A stretch of 11,550 nucleotides of DNA from Spirochaetales bacterium (lineage in GTDB: Bacteria > Spirochaetota > Spirochaetia > JAGLYY01): assembly GCA_023131935.1 (NCBI GenBank), contig JAGLYY010000198.1, forward strand, positions 1-11,550, in the 5' to 3' direction. Below the pieces are notes generated by a model, which did no database searches, was not told where the DNA came from, and saw only the letters and a program-made list of their open reading frames with translations. Each line of letters starts with the position of its first letter. The first letter of the stretch is position 1. Positions 1-5,754 of this stretch are shown piece by piece. The position numbers and the translations under genes are program-made.

Positions 1-320
1 ATTGCGGTGGAACCACGATGATCTCCGGGGTACACCGGTTGACCCACAAGGAAAGTAACCGGGGAATCGTTTTACAGGAGGAATTCAGTAAGCTGGGGGC
101 GGATATAGTGATTGAAGGTGATATGATGATTATCCATGGATCACAATCCTCTGGCATTCACGGGGGGGCTGTGGATTCGCATGGGGACCACCGGATTGCT
201 ATGGCCCTGGCTATTGCCGGACTTAAATCCGGGGAACCGGTGATAATAGAGGGGGCCGAATGTGTCGCGAAATCCTATGAAAACTTTTTTTCCGATTTAG
301 AAAGGCTGGGTGCGGTATGA
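1..320 (+). CDS. aroA: 3-phosphoshikimate 1-carboxyvinyltransferase (EPSP synthase), C-terminal part only
   Basis: This is the 3' end of a gene that begins before the window; the reading frame runs from base 3. The enzyme joins phosphoenolpyruvate to shikimate-3-phosphate, the sixth step of the shikimate pathway, in the cytoplasm. The visible part carries the family's C-terminal landmarks: RLTHKESNR near the start (the KESxR active-site element, in the HKESNR variant rather than the commoner KESDR), then DSHGDHRIAMA, and a closing KSYENFFSDLERLG, where the Lys corresponds to the PEP-site lysine near the C terminus. The last ~105 residues are present and intact. Its TGA overlaps the ATG of aroC (ATGA, 4 bp), which points to translational coupling. 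Identification is firm; the N-terminal domain cannot be judged. Confidence 0.93.
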   Translation, partial: CGGTTMISGVHRLTHKESNRGIVLQEEFSKLGADIVIEGDMMIIHGSQSSGIHGGAVDSHGDHRIAMALAIAGLKSGEPVIIEGAECVAKSYENFFSDLERLGAV

Positions 321-1369
321 ACAGCTTTGGGACACTTTTCCGGGTAACTATTTTCGGGGAATCTCATGGTAAGGCCCTGGGCATTACGGTAGATGGTGTT
401 CCTCCGGGGATTGAACTGAAAGAGGATGATTTTCTCAGGGACCTGAAGAGGAGAAAGGCAGGTAAAAAGGGGACAACCCCGAGGAAGGAACCTGATATTC
501 CGCAAATCATCAGCGGTGTTCATGAAGGTTTTACTACCGGCGCTCCCCTGACAATCCTGTGCAGGAACGAAAACAGCAGATCCGGGGATTATGAGAAGCT
601 GAAAGATATCCCCAGGCCCGGCCACGCGGATTTTACCGCCGGGGTGAAATATTTTGGTTTCGCTGACCGGCGGGGAAGCGGGCACTTTTCCGGCCGCATG
701 ACCCTTGGCCTTGTCGCGGCAGGGGTAATCGCAAAAAAAGTCTGCCGACCAATGATTTTTTCCTCCCGAATCCTCTCCCTCCATGGTTCAAGTGATTTTG
801 ACCGGGAAATCCGGGAGGCGATTGACGCGGGGGATTCTATCGGGGGTATTATCGAGACCACTGTTGATAAAGTGGATCCGGGACTTGGGGAACCCTTTTT
901 CGGATCGGTCGAGTCGCTCCTTTCCCACATTGTTTTTTCAATACCCGCGATCCGGGGGATCGAGTTCGGTGACGGTTTCCGGGCAGCGGAAATGCGCGGG
1001 TGTGAACACAATGATTCCATTGTGGAGATTGATGGAAAAACCGAAACCAACCACAGCGGGGGGATAAACGGCGGAATAACCAGCGGGAACCAGGTGGTTT
1101 TCCGGGCAGCGGTAAAACCGGCATCCAGCATTTCACTGCCTCAGAACACGATAAATGTAAGTACCGGTAAAATCGAAGAACTGACCATCGAAGGGCGCCA
1201 CGATGTATGCATCCCCCTCCGGATGCCCATAGTCCTTGAAGCCGCAAGCGCGATTGTGTTCGCTGATCTTCTTCTTCAGCGAAGAGCCTATCTATTAAGC
1301 CATGAGTCAGCCATAAGAAAAACCAGACAGGAGAGGCCGGAAAATGGACTTGAAAGAAATAAGAGATAA
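317..1369 (+). CDS. aroC: Chorismate synthase
   Basis: The enzyme converts EPSP to chorismate by anti-1,4 elimination of phosphate using reduced FMN, the last step of the common aromatic pathway. At 350 residues it has normal length. Landmarks in order are FGESHG (residues 13-18, with catalytic His17), RPGHAD (100-105, with the second conserved His103), DRRGSGHFSGR (117-127, FMN/phosphate-binding region), MRGCEHND (226-233), GGINGGITSGNQVVFRAAVKP (starting at 248) and GRHDVCIPLRMP (293-304). The HFSGR form replaces the RSSARET of enterobacterial enzymes, and a similar form is known from clostridia and other lineages. The start overlaps the aroA stop by 4 bp; the 3' end overlaps pheA by 26 bp in another frame. 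The basic tail after residue 330 is probably not structured. Not seen: any flavin reductase domain, so it is presumably monofunctional. Confidence 0.97.
   Translation: MNSFGTLFRVTIFGESHGKALGITVDGVPPGIELKEDDFLRDLKRRKAGKKGTTPRKEPDIPQIISGVHEGFTTGAPLTILCRNENSRSGDYEKLKDIPRPGHADFTAGVKYFGFADRRGSGHFSGRMTLGLVAAGVIAKKVCRPMIFSSRILSLHGSSDFDREIREAIDAGDSIGGIIETTVDKVDPGLGEPFFGSVESLLSHIVFSIPAIRGIEFGDGFRAAEMRGCEHNDSIVEIDGKTETNHSGGINGGITSGNQVVFRAAVKPASSISLPQNTINVSTGKIEELTIEGRHDVCIPLRMPIVLEAASAIVFADLLLQRRAYLLSHESAIRKTRQERPENGLERNKR
1329..1336 (+). promoter_or_regulatory. Ribosome binding site for pheA inside aroC
   Basis: AGGAGAGG lies 7 bases before the ATG at 1344, within the last codons of aroC. It is a strong Shine-Dalgarno sequence and settles the pheA start despite the 26-bp overlap with aroC. 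Confidence 0.75.
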
Positions 1370-2396
1370 TATTGATACCATCGATTCAAAAATCCTCTTT
1401 CTCCTTTATGAGAGAATGGAGCAGTCGGTCCTTGCCCGGCGGTTCAAGACCGAAACCCGGGACACAGAAAGGGAAGAGGAAATCCTCGCCGGTCTCGAGA
1501 AACGGGCCGATGGTCTTATCAATCCAACTTTCATTCGGGACCTTTATAAACAGATCATGAAGGAAAGCCGGAAACTTCAGGATAACGGATTCAAGATTAT
1601 CGGGTTTCAGGGAGAACATGGCGCAAATAGTGAGATTGCCTCCTGGGAATGGGATGATTCAGTTGTTCCGGCTCCCTGCAGAAAGTTCAGCGACATTTTT
1701 AAGGGGGTACAGGGGGGGTGTTTTGATTTCGGTATCATCCCTGTGGAAAACACCCTTGGCGGAGTCGTAGGGCAGGTAAATGACCTCCTTATCAATTCTC
1801 CCCTGCCGATTGTTGGTGCTGTAGAGCTGACAGTACACCATTGTCTGTTGACTCTGCCGGGAACGAACCACCGGGAAATCCGGAGGGTCTATTCCCATCC
1901 CCAGGCCCTTGCCCAGTGCAGGGAGTTCCTTGAGCGGAATTCCCTTGAGCCGGTCAACTGGTACGATACAGCCGGGGCCGCGAGGATGCTTATGGAAGAT
2001 CGTCCCCCCGCGTCCGCGGCGATTGCCACCAGGTTCGCGGCACAACTCTATAATCTTGAAATTATCAAAGAGCAGATCGAAGACCATGCATCCAACAAGA
2101 CCAGGTTTCTCATTCTATCGGGAAAGGAAATGGAAGCCGATGGTTCAAAATGCTCCATCACCTTTTCCACCGAACATAGATCAGGGACCCTTTTTCAGGT
2201 CCTGAAGCTCTTTGCCGATACCGGGCTGAATCTCACGAGGATTGAATCTTTTCCCGCCGGGTTGGGGAGTTTCAATTTTTTTCTCGATTTTCTCGGATCC
2301 GACAAAGATCCGAAGGTGATAAAAGCACTCGGGGAAGTTGAGAAAACCAGCAACAATTACCGGTTGATGGGTTGTTACCATGAGAAGAAGTGCTAA
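1344..2396 (+). CDS. pheA: Bifunctional chorismate mutase / prephenate dehydratase (P-protein)
   Basis: It converts chorismate to prephenate and then to phenylpyruvate, committing carbon to phenylalanine. Three domains are visible. Residues 1-80 are an AroQ-type chorismate mutase (IRDNIDTIDSKIL, YERM, TEREEEIL, with Arg7, Arg24, Arg43 and Glu44 in the expected places). Residues ~84-258 are prephenate dehydratase (IIGFQGEHGANSEIAS, GIIPVENTLGG at 130-140, SHPQALAQC at 184-192, NKTRFLIL at 251-258, the TRF motif being catalytic). Residues ~270-345 are an ACT regulatory domain (GTLFQVLKLFADTGLNLTRI, then ESFP). The 350-residue length is slightly shorter than E. coli PheA (386). The ACT phenylalanine-contact motifs GALV and ESRP of E. 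coli read GTLF and ESFP here. Its substrate comes from aroC directly upstream; nadC starts on the next base. Confidence 0.96.
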   Translation: MDLKEIRDNIDTIDSKILFLLYERMEQSVLARRFKTETRDTEREEEILAGLEKRADGLINPTFIRDLYKQIMKESRKLQDNGFKIIGFQGEHGANSEIASWEWDDSVVPAPCRKFSDIFKGVQGGCFDFGIIPVENTLGGVVGQVNDLLINSPLPIVGAVELTVHHCLLTLPGTNHREIRRVYSHPQALAQCREFLERNSLEPVNWYDTAGAARMLMEDRPPASAAIATRFAAQLYNLEIIKEQIEDHASNKTRFLILSGKEMEADGSKCSITFSTEHRSGTLFQVLKLFADTGLNLTRIESFPAGLGSFNFFLDFLGSDKDPKVIKALGEVEKTSNNYRLMGCYHEKKC

Positions 2397-3245
2397 ATGA
2401 TGAACAGATTACACTACGAAGATCTTATTAAGAGGGAGCTTCTCGGGGATTTAGGTAATGCGGGAGATATTACCACCGGTTTTCTCATTCCCGAAGAGCT
2501 TTCAACCCGGGGCTGGATAACAGCCAGAAGCCAGGGGGTCCTCGCGGGGATAGAAGCGGGCCTCTACGCCTTCACCCTTCTTTCCCCGGAGACAAAGATC
2601 GAAACATTTTTTAAAGATGGTGACCATTTTGAGGCAGGGGACCGTCTCGCCTCGGTCTCCGGCAGTGTCAGGACCCTGCTTACAGGGGAGAGGACCGCCC
2701 TGAACCTTATATCTCACCTTAGCGGGATCGCGACCGCGACCAGGAAGATGGTGGAAGCGGTAAAGGGGACCGGGGCAAAGATCACTGATACCCGAAAAAC
2801 TCTCCCGGGATTGCGGGCCCTTCAGAAACACGCGGTCCGCTGCGGCGGGGGAGTCAACCACCGGTTCGGACTCGACGGGGCTGTAATGATTAAAGATAAC
2901 CACCTCCGCTGTCTTCCCGATGTAGAAAAAAGTATCCGGGAACTCCGGGAGCGCCTTGGCCATACTTTCAGGATCGAGGTAGAGGTAGATACCCTCGATC
3001 AACTCGAAAAGCTGCTGGATCACCCTGTTGATCTCCCAATTGATATAGTTCTCCTCGATAATATGTCCGACGAAGAACTGCGGCAGGCGGTGAAACTGGT
3101 AAACGGCAGGTTTATTACCGAAGCATCGGGTAATGTGACCATAGAGACAATAGGCTCTATTGCCGCAACCGGGGTAAACTATATCTCGTCAGGGGCCTTA
3201 ACCCACAGTGTGCCCTCTATTGATATCGGATTTGATTTTGAATGA
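2397..3245 (+). CDS. nadC: Nicotinate-nucleotide pyrophosphorylase (quinolinate phosphoribosyltransferase)
   Basis: The enzyme uses quinolinate and PRPP to make nicotinate mononucleotide, CO2 and pyrophosphate in de novo NAD synthesis. The 282-residue length is typical. Motifs are DTRKTLPGLR (131-140), HAVRCGGGVNHR (145-156), MIKDNHLR (164-171), IEVEVDTL (193-200), IVLLDNM (217-223) and EASGNVT (242-248), ending with GVNYISSGALTHSV. These make up the quinolinate- and PRPP-binding barrel and leave little doubt about the family; the related ModD proteins are a less likely alternative. The start is ATG at 2397, immediately after the pheA TAA, or the adjacent ATG at 2400; an AGAAGAAG stretch lies 6 or 9 bases upstream. 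nadA and nadB are not in the window, and an NAD gene inside an aromatic operon is unusual. Confidence 0.94.
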   Translation: MMNRLHYEDLIKRELLGDLGNAGDITTGFLIPEELSTRGWITARSQGVLAGIEAGLYAFTLLSPETKIETFFKDGDHFEAGDRLASVSGSVRTLLTGERTALNLISHLSGIATATRKMVEAVKGTGAKITDTRKTLPGLRALQKHAVRCGGGVNHRFGLDGAVMIKDNHLRCLPDVEKSIRELRERLGHTFRIEVEVDTLDQLEKLLDHPVDLPIDIVLLDNMSDEELRQAVKLVNGRFITEASGNVTIETIGSIAATGVNYISSGALTHSVPSIDIGFDFE

Positions 3246-4096
3246 ATGACGTGAATTATCACTACATATTGATAAACGATGAACTTGTCGAAGAGAATGA
3301 TCATGCTCTGCCCCCCGGGGATGCTGATTTTGAAGGGGCCCCGGGAGTATATGAAACCCTCCGGGTGGAGAAGGGTTCTGTCCTCTTTTGTAAGGAACAT
3401 CTGGACCGTCTTTTCCGCTCAGCCAGGATTCTTGGGATAAATCATCCCTTTTCACTCCGCGAGATTGTTCGCAGGACCGATTTCCTTATCCGGAGAAATA
3501 ACCTTGAGGAGGGACTGATCAGGCTGATTATCCATGGTCAGACCCACCCGCTGCTGCTTGCCAAAACAAAACCGCTTCCCCATTATTCCAATACGATGTA
3601 TCGCCAGGGTGTCGCGGTAATATCTTACCAGGGGGAGCGTTTTCTTCCTGAGGCTAAATCGAGCGATTGTCTGGTTAATACCATGGCAATGAAGGAAGCC
3701 CGGGAAAAAGATGCCTTCGAGGCGATTCTTGTAGACCACCAGGGACATCTCAGGGAGGGGAGCAGATCGAACCTGTTTCTTCTTTCGGGGGAAGAGCTGA
3801 TTACGCCGGGGCATGATGTCCTCCCTGGAGTGACCCGGGGCCATATTCTTACGATCGCCGGGGACTTGGGGCTGAAACTTTCCCAAAGGGAGATTTACGG
3901 TGATTTCCTCGAAACATCTCCGGGGGGATCCCTCTTCCTTACGGGAACAAGTATCGGGGCCCTGCCGATTTCAACATTTGATGGAAAAAAACTACCGGTG
4001 GACCGGGAGCTAATCACCACCCTGAATGAAAGACTGAAAAATCTTGCTGAGTTCTCTGTTTCTCAGTATCGTGATCTGCTTAAGGACTGTAGTTGA
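3242..4096 (+). CDS. Class IV PLP-dependent aminotransferase (BCAT / D-amino acid aminotransferase / aminodeoxychorismate lyase group)
   Basis: This is a fold-type IV PLP enzyme of normal length (284 residues). The N-terminal half has GVYETLRVEKG (35-45) and HLDRLFRSARILGI (53-66), typical of the group. FLPEAKSSD (134-142) supplies the likely Schiff-base Lys139. LREGSRSNLFLL (170-181) contains Glu172, expected to contact the pyridine nitrogen, and DVLPGVTR (192-199) with LTGTSIGALPI (233-243) form the phosphate-binding side. The family includes branched-chain and D-amino acid aminotransferases and PabC, and these are hard to separate by eye. Context next to aroC and pheA suggests transamination of phenylpyruvate or lysis of aminodeoxychorismate; this is inference only. 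The ATG overlaps the nadC stop (ATGA), and there is no good ribosome binding site, so translation is probably coupled. Confidence 0.88.
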   Translation: MNDVNYHYILINDELVEENDHALPPGDADFEGAPGVYETLRVEKGSVLFCKEHLDRLFRSARILGINHPFSLREIVRRTDFLIRRNNLEEGLIRLIIHGQTHPLLLAKTKPLPHYSNTMYRQGVAVISYQGERFLPEAKSSDCLVNTMAMKEAREKDAFEAILVDHQGHLREGSRSNLFLLSGEELITPGHDVLPGVTRGHILTIAGDLGLKLSQREIYGDFLETSPGGSLFLTGTSIGALPISTFDGKKLPVDRELITTLNERLKNLAEFSVSQYRDLLKDCS

Positions 4097-5145
4097 TGAA
4101 ACTTTTTGTAAGAATGATTATGCTCGCGACCACGTTAGGTCCCCTCTCTTCCTGTTATCTGCTCCAGCAGGCGGGACCATTTCTTAAAAACCGGTCCGAA
4201 GCAGAGGATGTTGAGTTCCTTCTCGGAAATGGAGAGATCGATCCTGCTACAAGGGATTTTCTGACTCTGACCCAGGAGATCCTTGATTTTGCTCACCATG
4301 AGCTGGGTCTCGCGGAAAGTGGAAATTACCGGAAGTATGTATACACCGGAAAAGATTACCTGGTGGATGTTGTCTCCGCCTCCGAAGCCCTGAAGTTCGA
4401 GGATTTCACCTGGTGGTTCCCCTTTGTAGGGAGGGTCCCTTACAAGGGGTTCTACAAACAGGAGGCAGCTATCCGGGAAGCTGAAAAGCTCAAGGCCAGG
4501 GACCTCGATGTCCTGGTCCGGAAAGTTGACGGGTTCAGCAGCCTCGGGTATTTTCACGATCCCCTCTTTTCATTCATGGGAAAATACTCTGTTTCCCGGA
4601 TCGCGGAACTCATTATTCATGAAGAAACCCATGCTACCATCTGGGTAAAAGGCAGCACCCGGTTTAACGAGGAGGTAGCGACCTTTGTCGGTCAGCAGGG
4701 GGCCCTGATGTTCCTCAGAATGAAATATGGAGAGGAGAGCCCTGAAGTCGAGCGTACGCGGGAGCTCAGGCAGGATGGCGAAACCTTTCGTATCCTGCTC
4801 TTTGAACTGGCGGGCGTCCTGACGGAGATGTACGAATCTGACCTGCCGGAGGAGAAGAAGTACCTGCGGAAAGAGGAGCTTATCGAAGAGTTCAGGCAGG
4901 AGTTCGCGAAAGGGTATGAGGAACGCTTTCTGACGGACGCCTACAGCTGGTTCAGTGAATTCAAGGTTAATAATGCCTTCGTTAATCTCTACAGGTTATA
5001 TTCCGGGGAGCCGGAGTTATACCGTGATATCTGCCACTGCCTTGGAGATGATCTGCCGGCTGCCATAGAGGTATTCAAAACCGCGGCTTTAGAGAGGAAA
5101 GGGGCGAAAGAGTGGTTGCGGGAGTATCTTGGGAATTGTGATTAG
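4096..5145 (+). CDS. Predicted lipoprotein zinc aminopeptidase (PF10023-like, HEETH metallopeptidase)
   Basis: The 349-residue protein begins with a charged/hydrophobic signal peptide ending in GPLSSC, a lipobox with Cys20 as the probable lipidation site, so the mature protein should be anchored to a membrane on the periplasmic side. IIHEETHATIW (174-184) holds a HExxH zinc site, followed by FNEEVATFVG (190-199), which supplies the third ligand or gluzincin-type glutamate. Upstream, WWFPFVGRVPYKGFYK (106-121) matches the pattern I recall for the putative aminopeptidase family PF10023. Substrate is unknown. I chose ATG at 4096 over the in-frame TTG at 4093; AAGGA lies 9 bases before the ATG, and the start overlaps the aminotransferase stop by one base (TGATG). 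It is the last gene of the operon. Family assignment is good; peptidase activity is untested. Confidence 0.83.
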   Translation: MKLFVRMIMLATTLGPLSSCYLLQQAGPFLKNRSEAEDVEFLLGNGEIDPATRDFLTLTQEILDFAHHELGLAESGNYRKYVYTGKDYLVDVVSASEALKFEDFTWWFPFVGRVPYKGFYKQEAAIREAEKLKARDLDVLVRKVDGFSSLGYFHDPLFSFMGKYSVSRIAELIIHEETHATIWVKGSTRFNEEVATFVGQQGALMFLRMKYGEESPEVERTRELRQDGETFRILLFELAGVLTEMYESDLPEEKKYLRKEELIEEFRQEFAKGYEERFLTDAYSWFSEFKVNNAFVNLYRLYSGEPELYRDICHCLGDDLPAAIEVFKTAALERKGAKEWLREYLGNCD

Positions 5146-5163
5146 AAGAAGTAAGAATAGTAC

Positions 5164-5192
5164 TTGAAAATCATAGAAACTTGTCTTATATT
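5164..5192 (+). promoter_or_regulatory. Sigma70-like promoter of the toxin-antitoxin operon
   Basis: TTGAAA (5164-5169) and TATATT (5187-5192) are separated by exactly 17 bases, a near-ideal housekeeping promoter. Predicted transcription start is near 5199, 30 bases before the antitoxin ATG. It separates the toxin-antitoxin pair from the aro operon, for which I see no clear terminator between 5146 and 5163. Confidence 0.7.
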
Positions 5193-5193
5193 A

Positions 5194-5218
5194 TGTACGT
5201 ACAGAAATATGTACGACA
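5194..5218 (+). promoter_or_regulatory. Probable antitoxin operator (TGTACGTACA palindrome plus half site)
   Basis: TGTACGTACA at 5194-5203 is a perfect 10-bp palindrome directly after the -10 box and over the predicted start of transcription. A second TGTAC follows at 5210-5214 (TGTACGACA). In E. coli the YefM antitoxin binds repeats with a TGTACA core in its own promoter, so this arrangement fits autorepression by the product of the next gene. Binding is inferred, not shown. Confidence 0.6.
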
Positions 5219-5228
5219 GGAGGATGAA

Positions 5229-5483
5229 ATGAAAACCGTGACAGCAACAACAGCTCGTTCGGATCTTTTTAATATTTTAAAAAGTACAATTAAAGGACAT
5301 AGACAGCTACGAATTACTTCAAAAGAGGGAAACGCGGTGCTCCTTGCGGAGGAAGACTTTCAAAGCATTATTGAAACAGCACACTTAATGTCTGTCCCCG
5401 GGTTGCTTGAAAGTATGAAGAAGGCTGAAAAAGAAATTGAAAACGGTGAAACTTTTACTATGGAAGAAGTGTTCGGCGAATAA
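5229..5483 (+). CDS. Type II antitoxin, Phd/YefM family
   Basis: The 84-residue protein starts MKTVTATTARSDLFNIL, the classic N terminus of YefM-type antitoxins, whose N-terminal half folds into a DNA-binding dimer. GNAVLLAEEDFQSIIETAHL (residues ~34-53) matches the conserved middle (usually GNAVL-S-EDW-AI-ETLYL). The remaining acidic C-terminal tail (KKAEKEIENGETFTMEEVF) is the part expected to wrap around and neutralise the toxin. The start at ATG 5229 is set by AGGAGG at 5218-5223, five bases upstream; an in-frame TTG at 5181 would lie inside the promoter. It overlaps the toxin gene by one base (TAATG). Low GC relative to the flanking genes suggests the pair arrived by horizontal transfer. 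Confidence 0.9.
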   Translation: MKTVTATTARSDLFNILKSTIKGHRQLRITSKEGNAVLLAEEDFQSIIETAHLMSVPGLLESMKKAEKEIENGETFTMEEVFGE

Positions 5484-5737
5484 TGAACTTTGAAATTCGC
5501 ATTACCAGGCAAGCGTTAAAAGATATAAAAAAACTTACACCGAAACAGAAGAAAAAATTGCGGGATATTCTAATTGAAGTTATCTCTGTTAATCCATTTG
5601 AAGGTAAAAAACTCGTCGGAAATCTGATTGGGAATTACTCTATTCGGTTAAACTTGAAAGATAGGATTATTTACAGTGTAGATGAAAAGAACAAGGTTGT
5701 TTATGTGAAGAGGGCAAAGACTCATTATGGGAACTAA
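5483..5737 (+). CDS. Type II toxin, YoeB/Txe-like (RelE/ParE superfamily mRNA interferase)
   Basis: The 84-residue basic protein has the RelE-fold layout: N-terminal strand (FEIRITRQALKDIKKL), a lysine-rich helix (KQKKKLRDILIEVI), NPFEGKKLVGNLIGNYSIRL (37-56), DRIIYSVDEKN and a final KRAKTHYGN. The terminal His81-Tyr82 and Arg61 correspond to the catalytic His83/Tyr84 and Arg65 of E. coli YoeB, which cleaves mRNA at the ribosome. The usual SRRI...HRLVY reads SIRLNLKDRIIY here, so one Arg and the His before the catalytic Arg are replaced, and the YoeB Glu46 segment is shortened as in Txe-type relatives. Being directly downstream of a Phd/YefM antitoxin supports the assignment. Bases 5521-5700 are about 31% GC by my count (56 of 180). 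The gene ends 17 bp from the convergent ATPase gene. Confidence 0.88.
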   Translation: MNFEIRITRQALKDIKKLTPKQKKKLRDILIEVISVNPFEGKKLVGNLIGNYSIRLNLKDRIIYSVDEKNKVVYVKRAKTHYGN

Positions 5738-5754
5738 CTTAATAATCCTGAAAA

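Noticed and set aside
275..1247. Antisense reading frames of 130-180 codons opposite aroC
   Set aside because: They are shadows of the well-conserved aroC gene, have no family resemblance and lack ribosome binding sites.
4093..4095. TTG at 4093 as the start of the lipoprotein peptidase
   Set aside because: The ATG on the next codon is a better start codon at an acceptable distance from AAGGA and leaves a normal signal peptide.
5181..5228. In-frame TTG at 5181 as an earlier start of the antitoxin
   Set aside because: It lies within the promoter and operator, has no ribosome binding site, and the family N terminus begins at the ATG at 5229 behind AGGAGG.
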